Shown piece after piece: positions 54,363-63,200 of a DNA stretch of 64,000 nucleotides. Numbering within the stretch: the first letter of the stretch is position 1; each line of letters starts with the position of its first letter. A model generated the notes under the pieces. The model was not told the origin of the DNA. It did not search any database and saw nothing but the letters and a program-made list of their open reading frames with translations. Position numbers and translations under genes: made by a program. Source of the stretch: Chlorobiota bacterium (GTDB lineage Bacteria; Bacteroidota; Ignavibacteria; Kapaibacteriales; NICIL-2); the NCBI GenBank assembly GCA_026415505.1, contig JAOAGY010000039.1, forward strand, positions 37,183-101,182. The letters run 5' to 3'.

Positions 54363-54923
54363 TCACCCGACTTCCGCACGCAGCTCGGCAGACAGCCAGC
54401 GAAGCTGCCACAAAAACGCCACCGCGATCCCCAGCGGCACTGCGACGATAGAAGCAACCATCCAGCCTCCGAGACTGCCGCTCGTCATGCTGCGGTACAT
54501 GACCACCTCGAGCACGACCAGATACGCCGTCAACACGACACCCATACCGAGCACCAGTTCGAAGTAACGATTGATCCACCAGCTCCGTCGCTGGGGCGGC
54601 AGCGTGCCGAGGTGCAAAAACGCTGCGGGCAGGTTCACCAGATACGCGGCGCGGCGCAGCAACACGAATCGAAGCTCGGCGACCGCCAGCAACACCAGCG
54701 GCGCGATGCTCAGTGCCACGGGCACCGCGAGCATCGCGTCTTTGCTGCCCCACGAGGTCGGCAAGCCGCGAGCATCGAAATGGAGCGGCACGACCGCCGG
54801 CAGTTGCACGTAGCTGTACACCCCGACCGCAACGAGCGCACAGAGTTCAGCGACGAGTATCGCTCGCAGCACCTTGCCGCGTGGTCCCCACGGCAGGGGC
54901 GGGAAGGTTTCGGCGTCGGGCAT
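54363..54923 (-). CDS. DUF1648-type integral membrane protein
   Basis: About 186 residues with four to five hydrophobic segments. The first helix and following loop (VGVYSYVQLPAVVPLHFDARGLPTSWGSK) match the DUF1648 pattern, in which helix 1 is followed by the P-x-H-F/W-N/D-x-x-G motif. The function is unknown; family members occur as sensors or immunity-type membrane proteins. The ATG at 54923 (MPDAETFPPLP) is preferred over 54971. It ends 253 bp before the clpC start on the same strand, and the tracrRNA terminator lies about 40 bp upstream of it. Confidence 0.6.
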   Translation of the reverse strand: MPDAETFPPLPWGPRGKVLRAILVAELCALVAVGVYSYVQLPAVVPLHFDARGLPTSWGSKDAMLAVPVALSIAPLVLLAVAELRFVLLRRAAYLVNLPAAFLHLGTLPPQRRSWWINRYFELVLGMGVVLTAYLVVLEVVMYRSMTSGSLGGWMVASIVAVPLGIAVAFLWQLRWLSAELRAEVG

Positions 54924-54964
54924 GGGATAACGGCACACGTTCGGGCGAGCGAAAATAGCGGCGG

Positions 54965-54996
54965 CAAACAAAAACGCTCCGACCGAGATCGGAGCG
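54965..54996 (-). terminator. Rho-independent terminator of the tracrRNA
   Basis: On the minus strand an 8-bp stem (CGCTCCGA/TCGGAGCG, 6-nt loop) at 54996-54975 is followed directly by TTTTTGTTTG at 54974-54965. The only transcript that can use it is the tracrRNA coming from 55067. Confidence 0.85.
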
Positions 54997-55067
54997 AAAG
55001 GCTTCGGAAAGCCTACGGCACTAAGCCTTGTTGCGAAAAGGTCACAAAGTAGATCGAAACTTTTCGC
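54965..55067 (-). ncRNA. tracrRNA of the type II-C CRISPR system
   Basis: The minus-strand region between the DUF1648 gene and cas9 has all parts of a tracrRNA. The anti-repeat (55052-55030, CTACTTTGTGACC, then TTTTCGCAAC) pairs with the crRNA-sense repeat through 13 bp (GGTCACAAAGTAG) and 6 bp (GTTGCG) around a small internal loop. It is followed by AAGGCTTAGTGCCGTA, like the AAGGC...GCC nexus of Neisseria-type tracrRNAs, a hairpin AGGCTT-TCCG-AAGCCT (55014-54999), and the terminator. A promoter lies just upstream (55072-55102). The predicted RNA is about 100 nt. The anti-repeat orientation means crRNAs are read from the minus strand. Confidence 0.88.
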
Positions 55068-55071
55068 TGCG

Positions 55072-55102
55072 CGAATTTACGGAACCGTAATGTAATTTGC
55101 AA
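55072..55102 (-). promoter_or_regulatory. tracrRNA promoter (TTG-N20-TAAATTCG)
   Basis: On the minus strand, TTG at 55102-55100, a 20-bp spacer and TAAATTCG at 55079-55072, with the same spacing as the Omp85 and P460 promoters. Start of RNA is predicted near 55067. Read as a classical sigma-70 site it is TTGCAA-N17-TAAATT. Confidence 0.65.
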
Positions 55103-55119
55103 GCGGTCTGTGTCACACA
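55077..55119. promoter_or_regulatory. Two inverted repeats in the tracrRNA-cas9 divergent control region
   Basis: TTACGG-AA-CCGTAA at 55077-55090 overlaps the tracrRNA -7/spacer region. TGTGT-C-ACACA at 55109-55119 lies just upstream of the cas9 RBS (GAGGTG at 55125-55130). Either could bind a dimeric regulator; this is inferred from symmetry only. Confidence 0.3.
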
Positions 55120-55134
55120 CTGTCGAGGTGTACC

Positions 55135-58100
55135 ATGGAACGCTCTCTTGGCTTGGATGTAGGCGCAAACTCGATTGGTTGGGCTGTTATCGAGCAAACC
55201 GATAGTAGCGGCAGCATCCGCGGTTGTGGCGTGTACGTTTTCCCCGAAGGAGTCGAAAATCTCGGTCAAGGAGAACGCGAACTCTCGCTCAATGCGACGC
55301 GCCGCGGGGCACGACAACGGCGGCGCCAACTCTTCCGCAAAAAACTTCGCAAACGTGCGCTGCTGCGGCTGCTGATCGAGCACGGTCTCTGCCCGCACTT
55401 GAGCGACGACGAATTGCGGCACTGGCAGAAAACCGGCGCCTTCCCTGATCGCGACGATATTCGTCAGTGGCTCCGACTGAACCCTTACCAGCTCCGCGCT
55501 CGCGCTGCAACTGGAGAGCCTCTGCAGCTCCATGAGCTCGGGCGCATTTTTTACCACATCGCCCAGCGCCGCGGCTTTCCGTCCAAAAGCCGTTCCGCAT
55601 CCGCCGACGATAGCTCAGTGATCGAGCGTGGCGATCCGAAACTCGGCAAAGCCGGCATCGAACAAACTCGCGCCCTGATCACGCCAGAACGCCCGACGAT
55701 AGGTGCCGCACTGGCGCAGCTCTACCCACCCGAAGGAGAGCCGTTCACAAATGGTCGCAGCCGCGTCCGCAATCGCTACACCGACCGCCAGATGTACATC
55801 GACGAATTCGAGCACATCTGGAACGCCCAGCGCCCGCATCACCCCGACGTGCTCACCGATGAACTCAAAACAGCGCTCGGCGGTCGGCGCAAAGACGGCT
55901 ATCCCACCGACGGTGTGCTCTTTTTTCAACGACCGCTCCGTTCGCAAAAGCATTTGGTCGGTCGGTGTACGTTCGAACCCTCCAAGCCGCGCTGCCAGCG
56001 GAGCCATCCGCTCTTCGAGCGTTTTCGCGCCCTGCAATTCATCACCACGATCACGTGCAACGATCTCCCGCTCGATGCCGACGACCGCGCCAAAGCACTC
56101 CGCCTGCTTTTGAGCAAAAAGAAAGTCACCTTTGCCGATATCCGCAAGGCACTCAAAAAAACCGCCGCCGACGACATCTTCAACTACGCCGACGAAGACT
56201 CTATCGCCGGCTCGCCGACCAATGCCGCACTGGCTGCCAAAAACATCTTCGGCGCTGCGTGGTTCGATAAATCCGACGACGAACAACACCGCATTTGGCA
56301 CGCTCTCCAATCGTTCGACGACATAGACAAGCTCGCCAAGTACGCCACCGAAAAGCTCGGTCTGTCGAACGACGCCGCTCAGCGCTTCGCCAAAATCTCC
56401 TTGACCGACGGCTATGCGTCGCTGAGTCTCAAAGCGATTCGCACCATCCTGCCCTTTTTGGAGCAGGGCTATCCCTACCACATCGCTGTTGCGCTGGCGG
56501 GCGTGCGCCGTGCGCTCGGCAAAAAATGGGACGAGCTCGACGACGAGCAACGGAAAACTCTCTGCGACACCGTCGAAAGCCTCGTCGGCAGCGGCATCCG
56601 CGGCGGCTATCGCGCTGCACTCGAACAATTGCTCCGCGAGCAGTACGGACTCGGCGATCAGGAAATCGCGCGACTCTACCACCACAGCGACCTGACAGCG
56701 ACGACGCAACTACTCGACCGCATTCCCACCGACGAGCAGTTCACCGCGCAACTGCTGGCGTACCGCAATCCCATCGTCACCAACGTTCTCTTTGCACTCC
56801 GCCGCTTGGTCAACGAACTGCTCCAACGCTACGGACGATTCGACCGCATCACGATCGAACTGGCGCGCGATCTCAAGCGCAGCAAAGCCGAGCGTCAAGC
56901 GATTCGGCGCGAACAGCAACGCAACGAAATCATCCGCGCAACCATCGCCGACATCCTCGCCCGCGAAGGCATCGAGGCGACCGCCGAAAACATCCTCAAG
57001 TATCGCCTCTGGCTCGAATGCGGGAAAACCTGCCCCTACAGCAATCGCCCGATCGGCTTCCATCAGCTCTTCAACGGCGAGGTGCAAATCGAACACATCT
57101 TCCCCTACGACCGCTCGCTCGACGACAGCTTCCTCAACAAAACGCTCTGCTTTGCCGACGTCAATCGGCAAAAAGGCAACCGCACACCCTACGAATACTT
57201 CACGCAAAACTTCGGACCTGACAAATGGAACGAAGTCAAACACCGCTTGCAAGGTGTGTTCCGACGACAATCTCTTTGGGACAAAAACGACCCCTTGAAC
57301 TACTTCCCCGACCGGCGCAAAAAGTACGAGCGCTTCATTGCCGAAAAGCTGCCTGCCGACTTCGCCGCGCGGCAGCTCAACGACACGCGCATCGCCAGCG
57401 TCCGTGCACGCGAGATGCTCCAACTGGTTTGCCCGACCGTCACTGCCGCGCTCGGTCCGACCACCGCACGACTGCGCCGCTTCTGGGGCATCGAGAACGT
57501 TCTCGATACCGGCAGCGGCAGCGACGGCAAAGAACGCAGCGACCATCGCCACCACGCGCTCGATGCCATCGTGCTATCGTGCACACGACAAAGCCACATT
57601 CAACTGCTCTCGACAGCATCGGCACGAACACAACGCCATCACAAACCAATCCCCGAACCGTGGGATCGCTTCCGCTACGACGTCGAGCACGCGCTCCAAG
57701 GCTGCGTCGTCGTGCACCATCGCTCCGACCGCGTATTGACCCGCCGCACCGTCACGACCCAGAAAAACGGCAAAACACTTGTGTTCCGCTCTCTTGCTGC
57801 CCGTGATCAATTGCACAAAGAGACCTTCTACGGACAGCGCACCGACCCGGAAACCGGCACAATCGGCTACCACGTCCGCAAACCGCTGCAAGAAATCACC
57901 AAGCAAGCACAAGTCGAAAAAATCGTGGACCCGGTCGTTCGCGCGCTCGTCGAACAGCGCATCGCCGAAGCCGGCGGCTACCAAGGCGACGCCGTTCCCA
58001 AAGGCGCGTTCTTCGGCACCAGTCCGGACGGCTCCCCACAACCGCTGGTGTTCTTGCCCAACCGCCGCGGCGAACCAGTCCCCGTCCTCAAAGTCCGCCT

Positions 58101-58635
58101 GCGTGAATCGCTCGCCAATGCCCGCCCGGTCAAACCCGACATCAATTGCTACGTCAACCCGAGCAACAATCACCACGCCGTCGTCTATCGCTTCCCCGAC
58201 GGGCAACTCGGCATCGAGGTCGTGCAGTTCTGGGATGCGGTATTTCGGCAGCGCCGCGGCGAACCGCTCTACCAGGTCCCCGCTGGCTGCGAGCTGGTCA
58301 TGACGCTCCACATCAACGACATGGTGCTGCTCGGTTGCAGCCAGGAGGACTTCGACCGCATCCTCGCTGCATACCCGCCCGACGAGCGCGGACGACATCT
58401 GGCACCGTATCTGCACAAAGTGCAAAAGCTGTCGCAAAGCTCCCCAAAACAATGGGAGCTCTGCTTCCGCCATCACGCCGATGCTCGACCAGTGGATGAG
58501 GCAAAGCATGATTACATCCTCATCCGCAATTGGGGCACTGGCAAACAGGGCTGGGAAACGTACAACCCGATCAAACTGCGCATCACGCCGAGCGGGATGA
58601 TTTTCCGCTGGGGTGAGCTCCCCGATGTGCCGTAG
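55135..58635 (+). CDS. cas9: CRISPR-associated endonuclease Cas9, type II-C
   Basis: An 1166-residue RNA-guided nuclease, between CjCas9/NmeCas9 and SpCas9 in size. RuvC-I has Asp8 (LGLDVGANSIGWAV); the Arg-rich bridge helix is at about 55-80; RuvC-II has Glu575 (ITIELARDLK); HNH has His654 in VQIEHIFPYDRSLDDSFLNK, with Glu in the position before His as in many FCB Cas9s; RuvC-III has HHALDAIVL with His807 and Asp810. All catalytic residues are present. The ATG at 55135 has RBS GAGGTG at 55125. cas1 starts 68 bp after the stop. No csn2 or cas4 follows, which defines II-C. Confidence 0.96.
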   Translation: MERSLGLDVGANSIGWAVIEQTDSSGSIRGCGVYVFPEGVENLGQGERELSLNATRRGARQRRRQLFRKKLRKRALLRLLIEHGLCPHLSDDELRHWQKTGAFPDRDDIRQWLRLNPYQLRARAATGEPLQLHELGRIFYHIAQRRGFPSKSRSASADDSSVIERGDPKLGKAGIEQTRALITPERPTIGAALAQLYPPEGEPFTNGRSRVRNRYTDRQMYIDEFEHIWNAQRPHHPDVLTDELKTALGGRRKDGYPTDGVLFFQRPLRSQKHLVGRCTFEPSKPRCQRSHPLFERFRALQFITTITCNDLPLDADDRAKALRLLLSKKKVTFADIRKALKKTAADDIFNYADEDSIAGSPTNAALAAKNIFGAAWFDKSDDEQHRIWHALQSFDDIDKLAKYATEKLGLSNDAAQRFAKISLTDGYASLSLKAIRTILPFLEQGYPYHIAVALAGVRRALGKKWDELDDEQRKTLCDTVESLVGSGIRGGYRAALEQLLREQYGLGDQEIARLYHHSDLTATTQLLDRIPTDEQFTAQLLAYRNPIVTNVLFALRRLVNELLQRYGRFDRITIELARDLKRSKAERQAIRREQQRNEIIRATIADILAREGIEATAENILKYRLWLECGKTCPYSNRPIGFHQLFNGEVQIEHIFPYDRSLDDSFLNKTLCFADVNRQKGNRTPYEYFTQNFGPDKWNEVKHRLQGVFRRQSLWDKNDPLNYFPDRRKKYERFIAEKLPADFAARQLNDTRIASVRAREMLQLVCPTVTAALGPTTARLRRFWGIENVLDTGSGSDGKERSDHRHHALDAIVLSCTRQSHIQLLSTASARTQRHHKPIPEPWDRFRYDVEHALQGCVVVHHRSDRVLTRRTVTTQKNGKTLVFRSLAARDQLHKETFYGQRTDPETGTIGYHVRKPLQEITKQAQVEKIVDPVVRALVEQRIAEAGGYQGDAVPKGAFFGTSPDGSPQPLVFLPNRRGEPVPVLKVRLRESLANARPVKPDINCYVNPSNNHHAVVYRFPDGQLGIEVVQFWDAVFRQRRGEPLYQVPAGCELVMTLHINDMVLLGCSQEDFDRILAAYPPDERGRHLAPYLHKVQKLSQSSPKQWELCFRHHADARPVDEAKHDYILIRNWGTGKQGWETYNPIKLRITPSGMIFRWGELPDVP

Positions 58636-58703
58636 GTGCACTCAAGCATTGGCGACCAAGTGCCGATGATTGACAGCAGCACTGCTACTGTCTTCGGCTG
58701 CCG

Positions 58704-59603
58704 ATGCTCAAACGAACGATCGTCATCGCCAGCCCGTCGTACCTGCGGCTGGAATACGACCAACTCCTGATCGAAAACACCGAGACAGGAGTCATCGCTC
58801 CCGTCCCCATCGAAGACGTTGGGTATTTGATTCTCGAGCATCGGCAGATTACCCTGACGCATCCAGTGCTAACGCGGTGCCTGGAGCATGGGGTAGCAGT
58901 GGTTGTCTGTGATGCTGCATATCTGCCAGCCGGGATGTTTCTGCATTTAGGGCAGCAACATCACATCCAAGGAGAGCGCTTTCTGCAACAAGTAGCAGCG
59001 ACACCAGCGCTGCAGGAAACGCTGTGGCAGCAGACCGTCCGTGCAAAAATTCTCAACCAGGCGATTCTTGCACGTCGGCTTGGGGTGAACACATGGCGCT
59101 CGATCGAGCGATTAGCAACGCGGGTGCAGCCTGGCGATCGCACCAATTGTGAAGCCACTGCAGCACGGCACTATTGGCGCGGTGTATTCGGCAATGAATT
59201 TTCGCGAGACCCCGACGGCGATCCACCGAACAATCTGCTCAACTACGGTTACACCATCGTTCGTGCAGCAACTGCACGCGCGCTGGTCACCGCCGGCTTG
59301 CTACCGATCCTCGGCATCCACCATCGCAACCGCAGCAATTGCTACGCACTCGCCGACGACGTGATGGAACCATACCGTCCGTTTGTTGATGGGCTGGTGT
59401 GGGAATTGTGCCAGCAGACAAAACCACCGGAAACTCTCACTCCGAGCATCAAGCGTCGGTTGCTCGAAGTACTCACGCTCGATACGATTGTCGATGGCCA
59501 GCGGTCGCCGCTCCAAATTGCACTGGCGACCACTGCAGCCTCGCTTGCATACTGCTTTGCCGGCAGCCGTTCGACGATCATCTTTCCCCGCATGCCAGAG
59601 TAG
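58704..59603 (+). CDS. cas1: CRISPR integrase Cas1, type II
   Basis: A 299-residue spacer-integration nuclease that acts with Cas2. The metal-binding residues are in place: Glu150 (NCEATAARHYW), His206 (GIHHRNRSN) and the acidic DDVMEPYRP at 218-226. The N-terminus (MLKRTIVIASPSYLRL) matches type II Cas1, and length is normal. It lies between cas9 and cas2 with short gaps, clearly one operon read toward the array. Confidence 0.95.
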   Translation: MLKRTIVIASPSYLRLEYDQLLIENTETGVIAPVPIEDVGYLILEHRQITLTHPVLTRCLEHGVAVVVCDAAYLPAGMFLHLGQQHHIQGERFLQQVAATPALQETLWQQTVRAKILNQAILARRLGVNTWRSIERLATRVQPGDRTNCEATAARHYWRGVFGNEFSRDPDGDPPNNLLNYGYTIVRAATARALVTAGLLPILGIHHRNRSNCYALADDVMEPYRPFVDGLVWELCQQTKPPETLTPSIKRRLLEVLTLDTIVDGQRSPLQIALATTAASLAYCFAGSRSTIIFPRMPE

Positions 59604-59625
59604 TTCCACCATCTCATCACCGCTC

Positions 59626-59994
59626 ATGCCGCGACGAAAAGCTTCTTCTGTTCGACAGCAGTCCAACCGTCTCAGCGCATATCGGATTATGTGGCTTTTT
59701 GTGATGTTCGACTTGCCAACCGGCACAAAAAAAGAGCGTGACGCTGCCACGCGTTTTCGAAAAGACCTCACGCGCAATGGATTCACGCGGATGCAATTTT
59801 CCGTGTACATCCGGCATTGCGCCAGCGGCGAATCGGTCGAAATGCACATTCGCCGCATCAAGGGATTTTTGCCCGAATATGGACAGGTCAGTATCCTGCG
59901 TGTGACCGACAAGCAATTCAGCACGATGCTGAACTTCCACCAGTCGAAGTCAGCACCAGGACCGGAAGCGCCGCTGCAGTTGTCCATTTTCTGA
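59626..59994 (+). CDS. cas2: CRISPR adaptation protein Cas2
   Basis: A 122-residue ferredoxin-fold protein, the scaffold of the Cas1-Cas2 integrase. The core is MWLFVMFDLPTGTKKER, with the conserved Asp at the end of the first strand, then FTRMQFSVYIRHCASGES and FLPEYGQVSILRVTDKQF, ending LQLSIF. An ATG at 59689 (MWLFV) would give a 101-residue form; the longer start includes the RLSAYRIMW lead seen in many II-C Cas2 proteins. The TGA is followed one base later by the inverted degenerate repeat at 59996. Confidence 0.93.
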   Translation: MPRRKASSVRQQSNRLSAYRIMWLFVMFDLPTGTKKERDAATRFRKDLTRNGFTRMQFSVYIRHCASGESVEMHIRRIKGFLPEYGQVSILRVTDKQFSTMLNFHQSKSAPGPEAPLQLSIF

Positions 59995-59995
59995 T

Positions 59996-60031
59996 GTTGC
60001 AGACCGGTCACAAAGTAGGTTTGCCGACAAG
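59996..60031 (+). repeat. Single inverted degenerate CRISPR repeat after cas2
   Basis: This 36-bp stretch matches the reverse complement of the array repeat at 31 of 36 positions, beginning GTTGCAGACCGGTCACAAAG and ending TTTGCCGACAAG. It is therefore in crRNA sense on the plus strand, opposite to the array. The 13-bp tracrRNA-pairing core GGTCACAAAGTAG is intact, and the TAnnTTTG element is kept as TAGGTTTG (60016-60023). It starts one base after the cas2 stop codon and lies 204 bp from the first array repeat. It could be a decayed repeat or the repeat part of a crRNA-like regulatory RNA. Confidence 0.85.
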
Positions 60032-60056
60032 TATGCCGGGCAATGGCGTTACTGTC

Positions 60057-60119
60057 ATGCTGAACTTGTTTCAGCATCTCACCGCGCCTTCGCCCGTCAT
60101 GCCGAACTTGTTTCGGCAT
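60057..60119. repeat. Two hairpin repeats of the 30-kb family
   Basis: ATGCTGAA/TTCAGCAT at 60057-60077 and ATGCCGAA/TTCGGCAT at 60099-60119 are the reverse complements of the palindromes clustered at 29.8-30.2 kb, 42 bp apart. They sit between cas2 and the array. Confidence 0.85.
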
Positions 60120-60131
60120 CTCGAAAAGCAC

Positions 60132-60160
60132 GTGCCCCGACCGCAGAAGGGTCGAGGCAC
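60132..60160. terminator. Strong hairpin between cas2 and the array, possible two-way terminator
   Basis: GTGCCCCGACC (60132-60142) and GGTCGAGGCAC (60150-60160) form an 11-bp stem with one mismatch and a 7-nt loop. On the plus strand AAATTTT and CTTTTT follow; on the minus strand GCTTTTCG follows. It could end the cas mRNA in one direction and the crRNA precursor in the other. Confidence 0.45.
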
Positions 60161-60234
60161 ATGCAAATTTTGCCGACTTTTTGCCGACCAGTCCAACCGC
60201 AACGCTTTGTCGTTCAGGCGATTACAGAAGTACT

Positions 60235-63200
60235 GTTGTCGGCAAAACTACTTTGTGACCAATCCGCAACGGGGACAGCGTACACAGGCGCGATGTGTCA
60301 GTTGTCGGCAAAACTACTTTGTGACCAATCCGCAACCCCCGGAGCTGTTCCAAGCGGCCCGGAAGAGTTGTCGGCAAAACTACTTTGTGACCAATCCGCA
60401 ACCGTGTTTTTGTCGTTAGAGACCTGCAATATGTTGTCGGCAAAACTACTTTGTGACCAATCCGCAACAACGTTGGAACAAAGACGGTCGAAGTCAATGT
60501 TGTCGGCAAAACTACTTTGTGACCAATCCGCAACACCACCCGACGAGGTGCAGCGGCTGCTCTTGTTGTCGGCAAAACTACTTTGTGACCAATCCGCAAC
60601 CGACTCATCGGCAGCAACAATCTGTTTTGGGGTTGTCGGCAAAACTACTTTGTGACCAATCCGCAACAGTCGGGATTGATGGAATCTAGCGGATTGAGTT
60701 GTCGGCAAAACTACTTTGTGACCAATCCGCAACTTGCCTATCTCTTCCATGCCACGTGTGAATGTTGTCGGCAAAACTACTTTGTGACCAATCCGCAACA
60801 TCGCGCCGCTCGCATCGAGCACCGCCCACGGTTGTCGGCAAAACTACTTTGTGACCAATCCGCAACGTCGCCGGATCGCGGAACGATTCGACGTCTGTTG
60901 TCGGCAAAACTACTTTGTGACCAATCCGCAACAAGCAGTTGTATTGGGATGCCATACACCGCCGTTGTCGGCAAAACTACTTTGTGACCAATCCGCAACT
61001 CTTTTCGTCGATTTCATCAAATGACACAAGTTGTCGGCAAAACTACTTTGTGACCAATCCGCAACTCGGCGTCGAGCTTGATCGTCTTGCGATCGGTTGT
61101 CGGCAAAACTACTTTGTGACCAATCCGCAACACACGACGCAACATCATCGAGTATTACCGGTTGTCGGCAAAACTACTTTGTGACCAATCCGCAACCTAC
61201 GTGAAATTTTGGGCGTCACGCAACCGGTTGTCGGCAAAACTACTTTGTGACCAATCCGCAACAGCGTCGGGTGATGGTGCGAGTGCATGTTAGTTGTCGG
61301 CAAAACTACTTTGTGACCAATCCGCAACCTCAAGTCAAGACGCGATGCGGCGCTGCGGGTTGTCGGCAAAACTACTTTGTGACCAATCCGCAACAAGAGA
61401 ATTTTCAATTGTGTCAAACTATGCGTTGTCGGCAAAACTACTTTGTGACCAATCCGCAACCTGAACGTCAAACACAAGCTTCTGATTAGGTTGTCGGCAA
61501 AACTACTTTGTGACCAATCCGCAACTAGGAGTAGGCACATATGCATCTGAATTCAGTTGTCGGCAAAACTACTTTGTGACCAATCCGCAACAACGGTCAC
61601 CGCTACCGCAACGCACGCCAGTTGTCGGCAAAACTACTTTGTGACCAATCCGCAACACTGCGCGTCGTGTGCGAGCAGTTCTTTGTGTTGTCGGCAAAAC
61701 TACTTTGTGACCAATCCGCAACTGACGTCGACTATTGCATTCAGCACAGCAGGTTGTCGGCAAAACTACTTTGTGACCAATCCGCAACACCGAGCGATGG
61801 CTTGTCATCAGTGACGTGTTGTCGGCAAAACTACTTTGTGACCAATCCGCAACGCGCGCAAGTGTATCAACGTCAACCTCACTGTTGTCGGCAAAACTAC
61901 TTTGTGACCAATCCGCAACCGGCGCGCGGCAACTCCGGAAACTCGCCTGCGTTGTCGGCAAAACTACTTTGTGACCAATCCGCAACAAACAGCTCCAGGT
62001 TGACTTGAAGCAGCTCGTTGTCGGCAAAACTACTTTGTGACCAATCCGCAACGACAGATAGATTTTCCTGTCAGCTGTGCGGGTTGTCGGCAAAACTACT
62101 TTGTGACCAATCCGCAACTACATCCTCAACGATGGCTTGCAGCAGCAGGTTGTCGGCAAAACTACTTTGTGACCAATCCGCAACTTGTCTTTCGTTGCGT
62201 GCCGTTGACGCCGTGTTGTCGGCAAAACTACTTTGTGACCAATCCGCAACGAGCCGCTCTTCGTGGTTGCCGATTCGGTAGTTGTCGGCAAAACTACTTT
62301 GTGACCAATCCGCAACAGCGAGCAAGGCATCATCATCCGCAAGGGTGTTGTCGGCAAAACTACTTTGTGACCAATCCGCAACTCACCGCTGGCGTTGCGC
62401 GATGGGCCATAAGTTGTCGGCAAAACTACTTTGTGACCAATCCGCAACGTCAAATCGGGCACTAAGCATGCAGGCACGGTTGTCGGCAAAACTACTTTGT
62501 GACCAATCCGCAACTCATCGACGAGTCTGCCTGGCAAGCGGCAGGTTGTCGGCAAAACTACTTTGTGACCAATCCGCAACTTCGATGAAAGGTATCTGGA
62601 TTGACGCCGAGTTGTCGGCAAAACTACTTTGTGACCAATCCGCAACCTGCCACGTCGCCGATGCGGGAACCAGCCCGTTGTCGGCAAAACTACTTTGTGA
62701 CCAATCCGCAACAGGCAGCTGAAAATGTCGTCGAACGGACGCGTTGTCGGCAAAACTACTTTGTGACCAATCCGCAACGTAACGAGTAGAGACGTAACGA
62801 TCCAGACAGTTGTCGGCAAAACTACTTTGTGACCAATCCGCAACAGCTGCAAGCATTGAGCGGAGCGACTCGTAGTTGTCGGCAAAACTACTTTGTGACC
62901 AATCCGCAACCCGCCGAACGGTATGATAGGTTACGTCCGAGTTGTCGGCAAAACTACTTTGTGACCAATCCGCAACAAGGCATGTACTGATGACATCGGC
63001 TATCGAGTTGTCGGCAAAACTACTTTGTGACCAATCCGCAACACGGCTGTTTGAGTTGCCCGCAGAGTTAGGGTTGTCGGCAAAACTACTTTGTGACCAA
63101 TCCGCAACGCCGTCGCCAAGTGAATCTCCCCGCCATGGTTGTCGGCAAAACTACTTTGTGACCAATCCGCAACTCTGGCAGCATGATAGTACGCAGCTGC

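Noticed and set aside
59996..60120. A second tracrRNA read on the plus strand from the inverted repeat
   Set aside because: There is no AAGGC-type nexus in the right place and no T-tract terminator after it, whereas the RNA at 54965-55067 has both.
60167..60202. A possible extra repeat just before the first array repeat
   Set aside because: Only the last seven bases (CCGCAAC) and a loose GACCAGTCC resemble the repeat end; the rest does not align. The distance to the first repeat is spacer-like (32 bp), but the match is too weak to annotate.
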